Assembly: GCA_030065055.1 (NCBI GenBank)
Contig: JASJDS010000007.1
Coordinates: forward strand, 1-51,202
Reading direction: 5' to 3'
DNA: 51,202 nucleotides
Source: Calothrix sp. MO_192.B10
GTDB taxonomy: Bacteria > Cyanobacteriota > Cyanobacteriia > Cyanobacteriales > Nostocaceae
Below, in pieces: positions 34,562 to 44,089 of the stretch (within the stretch, counting starts at the first letter, position 1; each line of letters starts with the position of its first letter). Below the pieces are notes generated by a model. It saw only the letters and a list, made by a program, of their open reading frames with translations, was not told where the DNA came from and searched no databases. The translations under genes were made by a program, and so were the position numbers.

Positions 34562-37500
34562 TCAGGCTGTCAGAGTCACTCTCCCTTGGGAACCGTAAGC
34601 GACTTCGGTAAGATAACGATTGGGGTCATGCAATTCTGCAATAATATAATTGGCTGCATCTTGGGCATTAATGTCGGGACTAATATCCATTGCTCGACAG
34701 AATACTTTTTCCCATTCCCAAATCATGCTCTTGCTTAACCCAAATAAACCAGCACCAATGGCTCCAAAGTTGACTTTCTGCTCTAATCCAAAAGCACCAT
34801 CTAATCTCGCTACGGTACAGAAACAACTGCGTCCATTTCCATTTGCGGCTTGGTTGAGGGACACCTTCAGGTGTTTCGCCATCAAGAAGATGTGTTTGAC
34901 AATTGCTTTCTCTTCCGGGAAGTAAGGAACTGTAGCGTTGGGCTTACTACCAAATACCGGATGCAAGTGTATGAATGCTCCCACATTACCATAATTAGTT
35001 GCGATCGCATTTAGTTGTTGTTGTAAATGTGTTTCGCTTAAGTCTTGTAAGGTAATGCGGTTGACTCCTGGAGGTAAAGTAGATTGTTGGGAAACTAGGG
35101 AGGGAGGAAAACTTAACACTACTACTTTCCACCCACGCTCAATCAACTTCTCTGCCACTTTGGAGGTGGTGAGGGAACCATCATCGGTAATTAAACCAAT
35201 GTGTCCCTCTGGTAATGTTACCTGCCAAAAATCCGGTTCGGGAAGGGTTTGCAGTTTAGCTGGCAGCCGTTTAACGTTATGCTTTACCTGGTTTGATTGG
35301 CTAGGAGATTGGGGTTGGGACTTTTTTTTTTCTCCGGTTGCTAATTGCTGGAGATAATCAACAATTTGAGCAATGGTACGCAACTCTCCCAATTCTTCCA
35401 CATTTTCCGGCTTGGGTAAGTCTGGGTACATCTCTTGCAATGCTCCCATAATTTCCACCCGCTTGATGGAATCAATTCCCAAATCTGCTTCCATATCCAT
35501 ATCCAGTTCCAACATCTCCACCGGATAACCAGTTTTCTCACTGGTAATGGCTAACAAATTCTCAGACAAATTACTCAAATCCACCGCTACAGTTTCCTCT
35601 ACGGGGGTAGCAATATGATTCACAGCAACCTCTTCTACCAGGGGTGTGAGTTCAATGGTAGGTTCAATTACAGGTTCGCTGACGGTGGAACTTTCCACCC
35701 CTGGAGTTACCGCAGTTTCAGAACCAGACTTAGCTACCAAAGACTGGAGATAGTCAACAATTTGAGCAATGGTACGCAACTCACCCAACTCTTCCACATT
35801 ATCCGGCTTGGGTAAATCTGGGTACATCTCTTGCAGTGCTCCCATAATTTCCACCCGCTTGATGGAATCAATTCCCAAATCTGCTTCCATATCCATATCC
35901 AGCTCCAACATCTCCACCGGATAACCAGTTTTCTCACTGGTAATGGCTAACAAATTCTCAGACAAATTGCTCAAATCCACCGCCACAGGTTCAGCAACAG
36001 GTACATTTATCTGTGCATTCACCGCTACAGTTTCTTCCACAGCAACAGTTGTTTCTGATTCCCCTACCATTGGTGTTGGTGCTGCTACAACCTCCATCAC
36101 CGCAGTAGCACCATTCTTAACTTCAGATTCCCCTTGACTTTCCCATACCTGGGGATGAGCAACCACTGATTTCTCTTTCTCTTCTATTGCTGATGTAGTT
36201 GGCGACAGCTTGGCAACAGGAGCAACAGGTATAAACTTACTTTCTGGGGGATTTGTGGGAAGTTTCTCCACGGGTAAACTTACCTCCCTAGCAACCATTG
36301 CTTCTCCACCATCTTCCACCGCCATCAACTGAGCATACTCCTGTTGAATCAGTTGGAAAAAGTTTTTCGTATATTCTACCTGCTCTCGTAAATACTGCTC
36401 ATGTACCCGCAAAGTATCCCCTTGCTGACAGTGAAACTGCTGCATACTACGATTTAAACTATCAATAATCGTAGACTTCAACTCCGCCATATTTGATGCA
36501 GACTCATCCTTCCCAAACAAAGCATTCTGCTGCTGCATCAATTGGAAAAAGCTGCGAGCATACTCCACCTGATGATTGAGATAATTACTGTGAACCTGTA
36601 AATTCTCACTTTGATTTTGTTGAAACTGAGTCAGCACATACTCCAGACTAGATAAAATCCTTTGATAACCAACAACTTTCTCTGTACTTTGCATATCTAA
36701 CCGAGGAATTGAAGGAACAGCAGCAGAAACCGAATCAGCCACCTCAGATAACTGAGCCGGTTCCAAATCAGCAATAGTAATCCTAGCCTTACCCTTCTCC
36801 TGAGAACCATCTACAGTATCACTCACCCCATTCTTCTCCACTCTTCTCTCTGACTCTGCGCCTCTGCGTCTCTGCGTGAGCATCTCATCACTTAATTCCC
36901 CAACGCCATTCCTTCCAGAATCACCCGCACTTCCATTCGACTGAGCCATTCCCACTTCCTTTGCGTCTTTGCGCCTTTGCGTGAGCATCTCATCACCCAC
37001 ATTCCCAGTGCCATTTTTCCCATTCAAAGACACCAACCCAGTATAAATACCACCCTTACCATTCACCCGATGGCCATTTCCCAAAGCCTGCTCAAAACCC
37101 AGCTTAGTCTTATCAGACACATAATTCATCCCATTTAGCTGGAACTTCAACCCCTGCTTCTGCTCCTTCTTTGGAACAGACTTAGGTACATAATAGGGAT
37201 CGAGATTTTGCAAACATAAACCAGCTACCCGTAACTGTACCACAGCTTGACGCAAGGAGCGATCGCTATCTTTCTGGGCACTAGGATTCAGAGCAATCGC
37301 CATGTGGGGACGCTCACCCAGAATATCCTTCACTAAATTAGTCAGAATCTTCCGGGGGCCAAACTCAATAAAACAGTAACCCCCCGCACCATAAATATTC
37401 TCAATTTCCTGCTTAAACAACACAGAATTGGCAATATGAGTTTCCAGAATCTTCTGAATTTCTGCTGCTGTTTGGGGATATTCCTTCCCTGTCACATTAC

Positions 37501-40075
37501 TATATACAGGAACCTGAGGAGTATGGAACTCCATATCCTTAATGGCTATAGCAAAGGATTTCTGAGCAAAAGCAATTAGGGGAGTGTGGAATGCAGCCGC
37601 CACCGGTAACAATACCGCCGTACAACCTTGCTCGTGCAGCACATCCCTCACTTGATGAATTTCCGCCGTGGGACCCGCCAACACCACTTGTGTGGGAGAA
37701 TTAAGATTAGCGATCGCAACTTTCGGAAACTGTTTCAGAATAGCCTCAACCTTGCTCAACTGTTCCTTCACCGCCAACATGGTTCCCGTATCATAGTGAG
37801 GATCTTGGGGTGCTGCCATTGCCTGTCCCCTAGCCTTCACCAGTAGGCAATAATCCTCATCAGTCAGCACTCCTGCCGCCCACAATGCCGTTAATTCACC
37901 AAAACTATGTCCGGCAACAAAATCTGGTTTTAACCCGGCTTGCTGGAGAATTTTGAACAAACCAGCGCTCAACATTCCTATAGCGGGTTGGGCATATTCT
38001 GTTCTTTGTAATGCAGCAACTTGACTGTTCTTTTCCTCTTCAGTAAATACGGGATGGGGGAACACCACCTCTGACAATGGCTTTAAGTTCTCTTGCAGCA
38101 GCAAGCCATCCATGTAACCATACATCTGCCGCATTTGAGGGAAGTTCATTACCACTTCCCTACCCATCTCTAGATATTGGGAACCTTGCCCGGAAAATAA
38201 AGCTACTACCTTACCGCCCAATTCCATCCCCGTGGCACGGTAGTAAATTCCTTGGGGATGCTCCCAAGCTTCTGCTGAAGATTTATTTTGCAACAAATCC
38301 ACACTCATTTTCAGCATTTTACAAGCTTGAGCCAAGGAATCGGCAACAAAACCCAATCTGGCAGCAGTTTGGGGAATTTCCAGGGATTTACACGCCTCTA
38401 CTAAGTTGAGATAGTGTTTTTCTCCCTGCTCTGACTGTAACTGATTTAGTATCTCCTCACACTTGCCTACCAACTGGGCTGGATTGTCAGCAAACAACAA
38501 CACCTCAGAACCAGAATTATTTAAACGATAAGCTTGTTGATGTTCTCCTTGGTATTCTTCTAACACCACATGATAATTAGTTCCCCCAAAACCAAAGGAA
38601 CTCACACCCGCCCTTCTTGGGGGTTGTCCCTCCGCCCGAATCCAAGGCCTAGTTTCGGTGTTTAAATAGAAGGAAGAATCTTTGAGGTTGAGTTTGGGAT
38701 TTGGTGTTTTCACATTCAGGGTAGGTGGTAGCACCTTGTGGTGTAGTGCCAAGGCAGTTTTAATTAAACTTGCCGCCCCCGCAGCTGCTTTTGTATGTCC
38801 AATTTGGGATTTTACCGTACCTAAAGCAATATGCTGGCGTTTGCAGTCAGTTTCCCCGAAAAAGTCCCGTAAAGAGCCAAATTCCGTGGGATCTCCCGCC
38901 ATTGTCCCCGTACCGTGAGCTTCCATTAGAGTTACGGTTTCTGGGGCAATACCTGCATCCTCGTAGGCGCGGCGCAATGCAGCTACCTGCCCTTCCTTAC
39001 GGGGAGCATAAATACTCTTATACTTACCATCGCTGGAAGTACCAATACCCTTAATCACGGCATAGATTTTATCCCCATCTCGCTGGGCATCCTCTAACCG
39101 CTTGAGTACCATCATACCAATGCCTTCACCCAACATCATGCCATCGGATTCAGCATCAAAAGGCTTAACTGTGTCCCCAGGGGAAACCGCCGGGGTTTTG
39201 CTGAAACTAATATAGGCAGTGATGGAATTATCAGTATCTACACCACCAGTGAGCATCATATCGCAACGATGGTCTACTAATTCCCCAATTGCCATTTTTA
39301 AGGCAGCTAAGGAACTAGCACAGGCTGCATCCACGGTACAATTAATGCCTCCCAAATTGAGGCGGTTGGCAATCCTCCCGGCAACTACATTCGCCAACAT
39401 ACCGGGGAATGAATTTTCATCCCACTTGACGTAGGCGCTCTTCATTTTTTCAATAATTTTTTCTGTATCCTCATCAGATAAGCCGCTACTTTTCAGGACT
39501 TTTTTCCAAATGGGATATTGCAATCTAGCTGATAGGGGAATACCTAATTTTAGAGCCGCAGAACCTAAAATTACCCCCACATTTTCCCGATTAAATTGGC
39601 GTTCCAAACCATAGCCAGCATCAGCCATTGCTTCTTTCGCCACCACCAAACTCAATAATTGGGAAACATCAGTTACTTCCAAAATATTGGGGGGAATGCC
39701 AAATTCTACCGGGTTAAAATCAACGTAGGGAATAAACCCACCCCGCTTACAATATGTCTTATCTTCTGGGGTTCTGGGATTAGGATCGTAATAATCATCT
39801 ACATTCCAGTGGGAAGCTGGAACATCGGTAATACAATCAATTTTATTAACAATATTTTCCCAATATTCTTGGATATTTCTCGCTTCGGGAAATAGAGATG
39901 CCATGCCAACAATGGCAATCGGATTGTGGTGTAATTTGCGATTAATCTTATCAGTTGACACAGATTTATCCGACTTCATTTTTTTGTCCTCTATAAACCT
40001 AACTACCGCCTGTTCGCAATTATCAATCTGCTCTTCTAATTGTGATAAAGCAGTATCAATCCAATCAGCAGACAT
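34562..40075 (-). CDS. hglE: HglE: KS-MAT-ACP-ACP polyketide synthase with C-terminal structural KR
   Basis: The 1837-residue PfaA-like enzyme begins and extends the heterocyst glycolipid chain. KS: residues ~52-510, active cysteine in DAACASSL near 253, HGTGTMAGD and VKSQIGHTKAAAG. MAT: ~625-925, FSGQGSQY, GHSFGELTAL near 723 and AAFHTPL. Linker ~1000-1340: two repeat-derived MLTQRR segments and two helical repeats ending in FFQLMQQ and FFQLIQQ. Two nearly identical ACPs have serines in LGIDSIKR near 1402 and 1535. The last ~220 residues (from about 1612, GHIGLITDDGSLTTSKVAEK) look like the structural half of a ketoreductase, lacking the active-site tyrosine. No clear ribosome-binding site stands before the ATG. 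It is the first gene of the operon. Confidence 0.9.
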   Translation of the reverse strand: MSADWIDTALSQLEEQIDNCEQAVVRFIEDKKMKSDKSVSTDKINRKLHHNPIAIVGMASLFPEARNIQEYWENIVNKIDCITDVPASHWNVDDYYDPNPRTPEDKTYCKRGGFIPYVDFNPVEFGIPPNILEVTDVSQLLSLVVAKEAMADAGYGLERQFNRENVGVILGSAALKLGIPLSARLQYPIWKKVLKSSGLSDEDTEKIIEKMKSAYVKWDENSFPGMLANVVAGRIANRLNLGGINCTVDAACASSLAALKMAIGELVDHRCDMMLTGGVDTDNSITAYISFSKTPAVSPGDTVKPFDAESDGMMLGEGIGMMVLKRLEDAQRDGDKIYAVIKGIGTSSDGKYKSIYAPRKEGQVAALRRAYEDAGIAPETVTLMEAHGTGTMAGDPTEFGSLRDFFGETDCKRQHIALGTVKSQIGHTKAAAGAASLIKTALALHHKVLPPTLNVKTPNPKLNLKDSSFYLNTETRPWIRAEGQPPRRAGVSSFGFGGTNYHVVLEEYQGEHQQAYRLNNSGSEVLLFADNPAQLVGKCEEILNQLQSEQGEKHYLNLVEACKSLEIPQTAARLGFVADSLAQACKMLKMSVDLLQNKSSAEAWEHPQGIYYRATGMELGGKVVALFSGQGSQYLEMGREVVMNFPQMRQMYGYMDGLLLQENLKPLSEVVFPHPVFTEEEKNSQVAALQRTEYAQPAIGMLSAGLFKILQQAGLKPDFVAGHSFGELTALWAAGVLTDEDYCLLVKARGQAMAAPQDPHYDTGTMLAVKEQLSKVEAILKQFPKVAIANLNSPTQVVLAGPTAEIHQVRDVLHEQGCTAVLLPVAAAFHTPLIAFAQKSFAIAIKDMEFHTPQVPVYSNVTGKEYPQTAAEIQKILETHIANSVLFKQEIENIYGAGGYCFIEFGPRKILTNLVKDILGERPHMAIALNPSAQKDSDRSLRQAVVQLRVAGLCLQNLDPYYVPKSVPKKEQKQGLKFQLNGMNYVSDKTKLGFEQALGNGHRVNGKGGIYTGLVSLNGKNGTGNVGDEMLTQRRKDAKEVGMAQSNGSAGDSGRNGVGELSDEMLTQRRRGAESERRVEKNGVSDTVDGSQEKGKARITIADLEPAQLSEVADSVSAAVPSIPRLDMQSTEKVVGYQRILSSLEYVLTQFQQNQSENLQVHSNYLNHQVEYARSFFQLMQQQNALFGKDESASNMAELKSTIIDSLNRSMQQFHCQQGDTLRVHEQYLREQVEYTKNFFQLIQQEYAQLMAVEDGGEAMVAREVSLPVEKLPTNPPESKFIPVAPVAKLSPTTSAIEEKEKSVVAHPQVWESQGESEVKNGATAVMEVVAAPTPMVGESETTVAVEETVAVNAQINVPVAEPVAVDLSNLSENLLAITSEKTGYPVEMLELDMDMEADLGIDSIKRVEIMGALQEMYPDLPKPDNVEELGELRTIAQIVDYLQSLVAKSGSETAVTPGVESSTVSEPVIEPTIELTPLVEEVAVNHIATPVEETVAVDLSNLSENLLAITSEKTGYPVEMLELDMDMEADLGIDSIKRVEIMGALQEMYPDLPKPENVEELGELRTIAQIVDYLQQLATGEKKKSQPQSPSQSNQVKHNVKRLPAKLQTLPEPDFWQVTLPEGHIGLITDDGSLTTSKVAEKLIERGWKVVVLSFPPSLVSQQSTLPPGVNRITLQDLSETHLQQQLNAIATNYGNVGAFIHLHPVFGSKPNATVPYFPEEKAIVKHIFLMAKHLKVSLNQAANGNGRSCFCTVARLDGAFGLEQKVNFGAIGAGLFGLSKSMIWEWEKVFCRAMDISPDINAQDAANYIIAELHDPNRYLTEVAYGSQGRVTLTA
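35352..35986 (-). repeat. Tandem ACP duplication in hglE
   Basis: Two blocks of about 240 bp (35352-35590 and 35748-35986), offset by 396 bp, encode ACP2 and ACP1 and differ at only a handful of bases. Both carry MEADLGIDSIKRVEIMGALQ. The nearly unchanged DNA points to recent duplication or ongoing gene conversion. Confidence 0.9.
36854..36985. repeat. CTCACGCAAAGGCGC repeats in phase in the hglE linker
   Basis: Two copies of the intergenic repeat (36854-36880 and 36957-36985) lie inside hglE and read DEMLTQRRRGAES and DEMLTQRRKDAKE. The same DNA stands in spacers at 26774, 26872, 31793, 33806, 22604 and 46714. Both insertions keep the frame and lie in the flexible MAT-ACP linker. Confidence 0.9.
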
Positions 40076-40578
40076 AGGAATAATTAGTTGTTAGTTGTTA
40101 GTTGTTAGTTGTTAGTTGTTAGTTGTTAGAAACAATCTAATGACTATTAACTGTTCAGTATTTTGTATGATGAACATCGTCTAATTTAACTTTCATTCAC
40201 AGGTAAAAAATATGTATCTACGCCAGTACTCAATTATTGGTTCAAGAAATATCCAAAATAAATGAGTAATGATTTTTATTTAATACCCTTAATTGCCACG
40301 CTGCATAAGTGCCAGACGTAAAATTTCCTTATTTTAACCTGAGTTCGGGATCAGAAATCCTCGAAACACCTGATGTCTCCTTGTTCGCTCACCAAACCCT
40401 TCTTTAAGCACTTAGAGTTTGGCTAAATCCTTACACAATAAGCTTTTAGCTTTTGGCTTAACCCGAACTCAGGTTAATTTTAACTCCTAATTCCGAACTC
40501 CTGACACCGAACTCAGGTTATTTTAGCTCTTGTGACTTGAGAAATGGAACCAATCCAAAATCTAAAATAGTCTGCCAT
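40076..40578. other. Gene-free interval upstream of hglE
   Basis: Upstream of hglE lie TTGTTAG heptamers (40085-40130), AT-rich DNA and the inverted-repeat element at 40334-40477, with an extra CCGAACTCAGGTTA end at about 40502-40516. The hglE promoter should be in the first ~250 bp; no known regulator site can be asserted. Confidence 0.6.
40334..40477. mobile_element. MITE-like element, family 3
   Basis: A 144-bp stretch is bounded by perfect 16-bp inverted repeats: TTAACCTGAGTTCGGG at the left and CCCGAACTCAGGTTAA at the right. A third copy of the terminus stands 25 bp further on (about 40502-40516), as if elements had inserted next to each other. There is no coding capacity and no clear target duplication. 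Confidence 0.65.
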
Positions 40579-40857
40579 CTATAAGACACTAGATTCATGG
40601 TTTTGTGGCATTATATCAATCACATTGTTGCAACTTGTGAAATAGTCTTGTAAAGCATTAGCAGCTTCACCTGTAAACTCAATCCATTCAGAATGGGGAA
40701 TATTTTGGGACATAAATTCCCATTGCAATAATGGAAATTTAGGAGTAACTATTAAAACGGAAATGCTTTTTTCTCCAGAACTTGTTTGATTATCTAGCCT
40801 GATAGCAGCAACATAGTTTGTGTTAATAACAACGTTCTGTATCTTGATGAATGCCAT
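40579..40857 (-). CDS. Small hypothetical protein
   Basis: The 92-residue product (MAFIKIQNVVINTNYVAAIR) has alternating hydrophobic residues suggesting beta strands (ISVLIVTPKFPLLQWEF), then a helix (IEFTGEAANALQDYFTSC). The overall pattern, a strand-rich domain beginning 'FIKIxNxVINxxYVAxI', looks like the small cyanobacterial proteins built around a single beta-sheet. I do not recognise a named family. It is monocistronic and upstream of hglE on the same strand, with a MITE between. Confidence 0.6.
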   Translation of the reverse strand: MAFIKIQNVVINTNYVAAIRLDNQTSSGEKSISVLIVTPKFPLLQWEFMSQNIPHSEWIEFTGEAANALQDYFTSCNNVIDIMPQNHESSVL

Positions 40858-41825
40858 AGCAAGTTACAACGTCCAAGATAATATAGTTTAGGAAATTTAG
40901 CGATGGAAAGTTGACAAATCCGTTACAGAAGAAATTAATAATTAAACCAAATTAGGAGAGTCGGAAAATTATTAATTCAAGTACCAATTGGTAATGGAAA
41001 TCAATCGAATTTTCAGTTTTGATTTTCCATCCTCAATGGGATAAATAATATGTTTTGCCACAAATAAAACTTGAGGATTTAATTAATTAATAAAACACTA
41101 GCACAGCCATAAACAACGCGAATGATCGCTATAATTCATTTCTGATATAAATATTCTGGCTTTTTACCGCTAATTTCACACTCAATGTATAAAGTTCAAC
41201 TTATATTTATGATGAAATAATGTTTTTTCTCTGGTTAATTCCTCAGAAATGTTCCCCGAATAACATATGATATAAATTTTGTTGTAAGCCCAGTAACAGA
41301 TGTTTTTAATACATGGGCAATGAAAATATAATTAAGTACCTTTTTCATCAGAGCATGATATTTAAGTAAGAATACCCCTGTCATTAATTAAAAAAAGATT
41401 AATTCCTGCTTGATAGATAATTTTCTTAGTTAAGAATTAATTAAAGGTAAAAATAAGATTAATAAATAATAATACTCAGTTATTAAAAAACACTTTGACT
41501 TTTGACTTTTGACTTTTGACTTCCGCAAAGCGGTTGACAGTGATTGATTTCATAAAAAAGCTCTCTCATGAACTGAAAGAGGCTTTGATAGTTTAGTACA
41601 AATATGTGAAAGCTACAGTAGCTCAAATAATCGAAACTAAAAATATTTTGTATGAAATTGAAAATGAGGTACTTAAAACTCTTAGGGATTTCCAAGTTTT
41701 AAAATATCCCCACATTAAGGGCGCACGCAATGCGCCCCTACAGGTTTGCTGGTGTATTTGGGATAATTTATTTTTTGGTATTCCCTTACTCTCTGCGTCT
41801 GGTGCCCTCTCTGGGTGAGATAAAT
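40858..41825. other. AT-rich gene-free interval
   Basis: No gene is supported. The interval is strongly AT-rich at 41000-41470. It then holds TTTTGAC heptamers (41492-41521), a weak AAAGC/GCTTT hairpin near 41557-41585, a GGGCGCACGCAATGCGCCCC repeat near 41719, and a degenerate CTCTGCGTCTGGTGCCCTCT repeat at about 41790-41820 next to the following gene's stop. Short open frames on both strands (41483-41829) overlap these repeats and are not convincing. Confidence 0.6.
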
Positions 41826-43145
41826 TCATACTGTATTCTTCTGAGCTTGCTTACCAGTCAAATTTTGCCAACGCATAATACCCCGACTAATTACCTCAGG
41901 ATTATCATCTCCAATAGTACATATACGCCCCATGCGATCGCAATTAATCAGAATCTCCCCATGTCCCATAAATGGAGCAATTACCGCGCTGTTAGGACTA
42001 GTATAGAGGTGGAGAAGATAGTTAATGATGCCCTCTACCCCCTCCACATTTATCGGTATGGGTGGACGGGATATGGACTGGTGGGAGAAGATACCCACAT
42101 AGAGATTGCCCACTAAAAACTCATATTGAAAGGGCATCTGATGATGGCGACAAAATTGGTAAATATTTCCTTGGGAACGCAATACCGCCACAACCCTCGC
42201 TTTCTCTACCAAATAGTCATGGTTCCAGATTGATGATAAAGTAGCGATCGCTAATGCAGCATGGGAGGGTAACTGATGGATAAACTCTTCCCCAGTTGTA
42301 TCCCCTAAGTAAACTTGGTGCCTTCCCAATGTCCATTCTTTCCCTAACAGAATCTCCTGGGGAGGATTGGCTACAGCTGTTACACTTGTCTGGGGAAATA
42401 TAGCTGACTTTAAATCCTGGGGAGTCATAGCATTTTTCAGAGCTTGTAGTTGTAGCTCTTTTTGCTTATTTTTAGCTGACTGCAATAATTGTGCCTGCTT
42501 TTGCACTTCTGTGGTTTCTCCCCGATTTTTCGCCACCTCCAAAGCCTGTTGTGCTTGCTCGGCTAAAATTCTTTGGTGACTACCGGCTCTAGCTACCTTC
42601 AGTAACTTTGTCGGACTATTTGCGATCGCAGTTCCCTTGATCATTTGTTTAACTTCTGGGACAATATCCTTGGCGATTTGTTTGCCATGTTGCAAGGTAC
42701 GTTTGGAATATCCAATTTCCTGAGCAAATTCCAAATTAGTTTTCACAGGTGGTGAAATCATTTCATCACCTCCTAAAGTATATTGATTGTCCCCCGGCTT
42801 GGCTTTTAACCCCATATTAGCCAGCAATTTATCCCTTTCTAGCCATAATTCCGCCCTTTCTAAAGCTCCTAACTCATTGCGGATTAAGTTCTCATCAATT
42901 TCCGCTAGCCGCGACTGTTCCCGGCTTTGATAATCAACAATATTACATTCAATCTCCTCTAATCCCAACTGCTGATAGGCTGTGAGGCGATGTAACCCAG
43001 CAATTAAATTCTGTTGACTATCTATGGTGATGGGATTTAATAAACCATTAGTTTGGATTGATTCTCTTAATTGATTAACCTTTTCTGCTTTTATAGGGCG
43101 ACGTTTAGCACCAATATGAATTTTGTCTATGCTAACTTTAGGCAT
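41826..43145 (-). CDS. ParB-like protein fused to a degenerate DNA-methyltransferase-like domain
   Basis: The 439-residue protein begins with a ParB/Srx-like domain (IDKIHIGAKRRPIKAEKVNQ; QNLIAGLHRLTAYQQLG with the GxHR motif near 50) and an HTH-like segment (FAQEIGYSKRTLQHGK near 140). A helical connector follows. From about residue 270 it looks like the DNA methyltransferase usually fused to such ParB domains: GRHQVYLGDTTGEEF, and near the end APFMGHGEILINCDRMG, IGDDNPEVISRGIMRW and LTGKQAQ. The catalytic DPPY motif, expected after GDTT, is missing; the corresponding place reads HAALAIATLSSIWNHDYL. It is probably an inactive enzyme kept as a DNA-binding protein, perhaps phage- or plasmid-derived. 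Confidence 0.65.
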   Translation of the reverse strand: MPKVSIDKIHIGAKRRPIKAEKVNQLRESIQTNGLLNPITIDSQQNLIAGLHRLTAYQQLGLEEIECNIVDYQSREQSRLAEIDENLIRNELGALERAELWLERDKLLANMGLKAKPGDNQYTLGGDEMISPPVKTNLEFAQEIGYSKRTLQHGKQIAKDIVPEVKQMIKGTAIANSPTKLLKVARAGSHQRILAEQAQQALEVAKNRGETTEVQKQAQLLQSAKNKQKELQLQALKNAMTPQDLKSAIFPQTSVTAVANPPQEILLGKEWTLGRHQVYLGDTTGEEFIHQLPSHAALAIATLSSIWNHDYLVEKARVVAVLRSQGNIYQFCRHHQMPFQYEFLVGNLYVGIFSHQSISRPPIPINVEGVEGIINYLLHLYTSPNSAVIAPFMGHGEILINCDRMGRICTIGDDNPEVISRGIMRWQNLTGKQAQKNTV

Positions 43146-44089
43146 AATTTACTATTTGTGAAAATTATTTACTCTAAAGATTCCCAACAGGATATACCCA
43201 ATATATTAGATATATCCACGATTGAGTTTGAATTTTCTAAGAAGTTTTATCGCCATAATTTATCGTAAATTTGTTACAGGCATTACTTTTATTTTGGCAA
43301 TTGTATATATTGCATTATTAGAAACAATCAACTGATGCTTGAGAATATAAACTATATATAACAGAACAGATGAAAATCAATGTTATTTCTGTGACTTCAA
43401 CAACATTTAATTGCCCATTAGATAGGAGTTAATACTTGACAAATAGCAGATTTAGTTGTAATAATAAATGGTGAGTTTTCTCAGATATTGTTAATAACTA
43501 ATAATTGTAGCTCTTCATGTTGTTTGAGATGTAATTTTGTTTGTTATATCTATCATTGATGTAATTTTCAGCATTGATAGTTACCAAAAAGAATAAACAT
43601 AGATAGTCTGGACGTAACTTCAATACCTATACAGAAGATTGCAGGTAAATGAGGTATATTTGCTTCTGCCTTTTGCCTCCAGCTCTTGCTGCCTCAAAAC
43701 GAGATGAATTGTACCTCACTTAGATGAAAACGGCTGTGAAATCAAGTCCGGCTAATTATTTTTTACCCATTACCACCCATTACTAATTATCAATTAGATA
43801 TCTTGTTCTACACATATATTGCACATTTTCAATCATGGTAAGTTGGTCAATATATACCTTACGAAAACATGAGAATTTCAGGTTCTAATTCCTTGAATAA
43901 TCTTGTGGTGCAAGATGTGAATTCACTCAAAGATATAGGACTCCTATTTGATTTTTGAACAAAACTCAGTACACTTTTATTCCTTCTTCCCTGTTAAGAG
44001 TTCCCTGTCTCTACGAGTGATTCAGGAATCAAATCGGATTGCTATATCTAAAACTTATGTAACACCTATAACAGAATTGGGATGAAAAT
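43146..44089. other. Divergent intergenic region upstream of hgdB
   Basis: About 940 bp separate the ParB-like gene (minus) from hgdB (plus). The region is AT-rich and must hold both promoters. I see no gene, no tRNA and no convincing NtcA box (GTA-N8-TAC). GGAATCAAATCGGATTGC at about 44024-44041 is a dispersed repeat. Confidence 0.55.

Noticed and set aside
41483-41829. Short open frames on both strands
   Set aside because: They overlap each other and repeats (TTTTGAC heptamers, GCGCCCC palindrome); no signals support translation.
44059-44072. NtcA-like GTA-N8-AAC before hgdB
   Set aside because: The second half-site is wrong (AAC for TAC), and the position 17 bases before the ATG is too close for an activator site.
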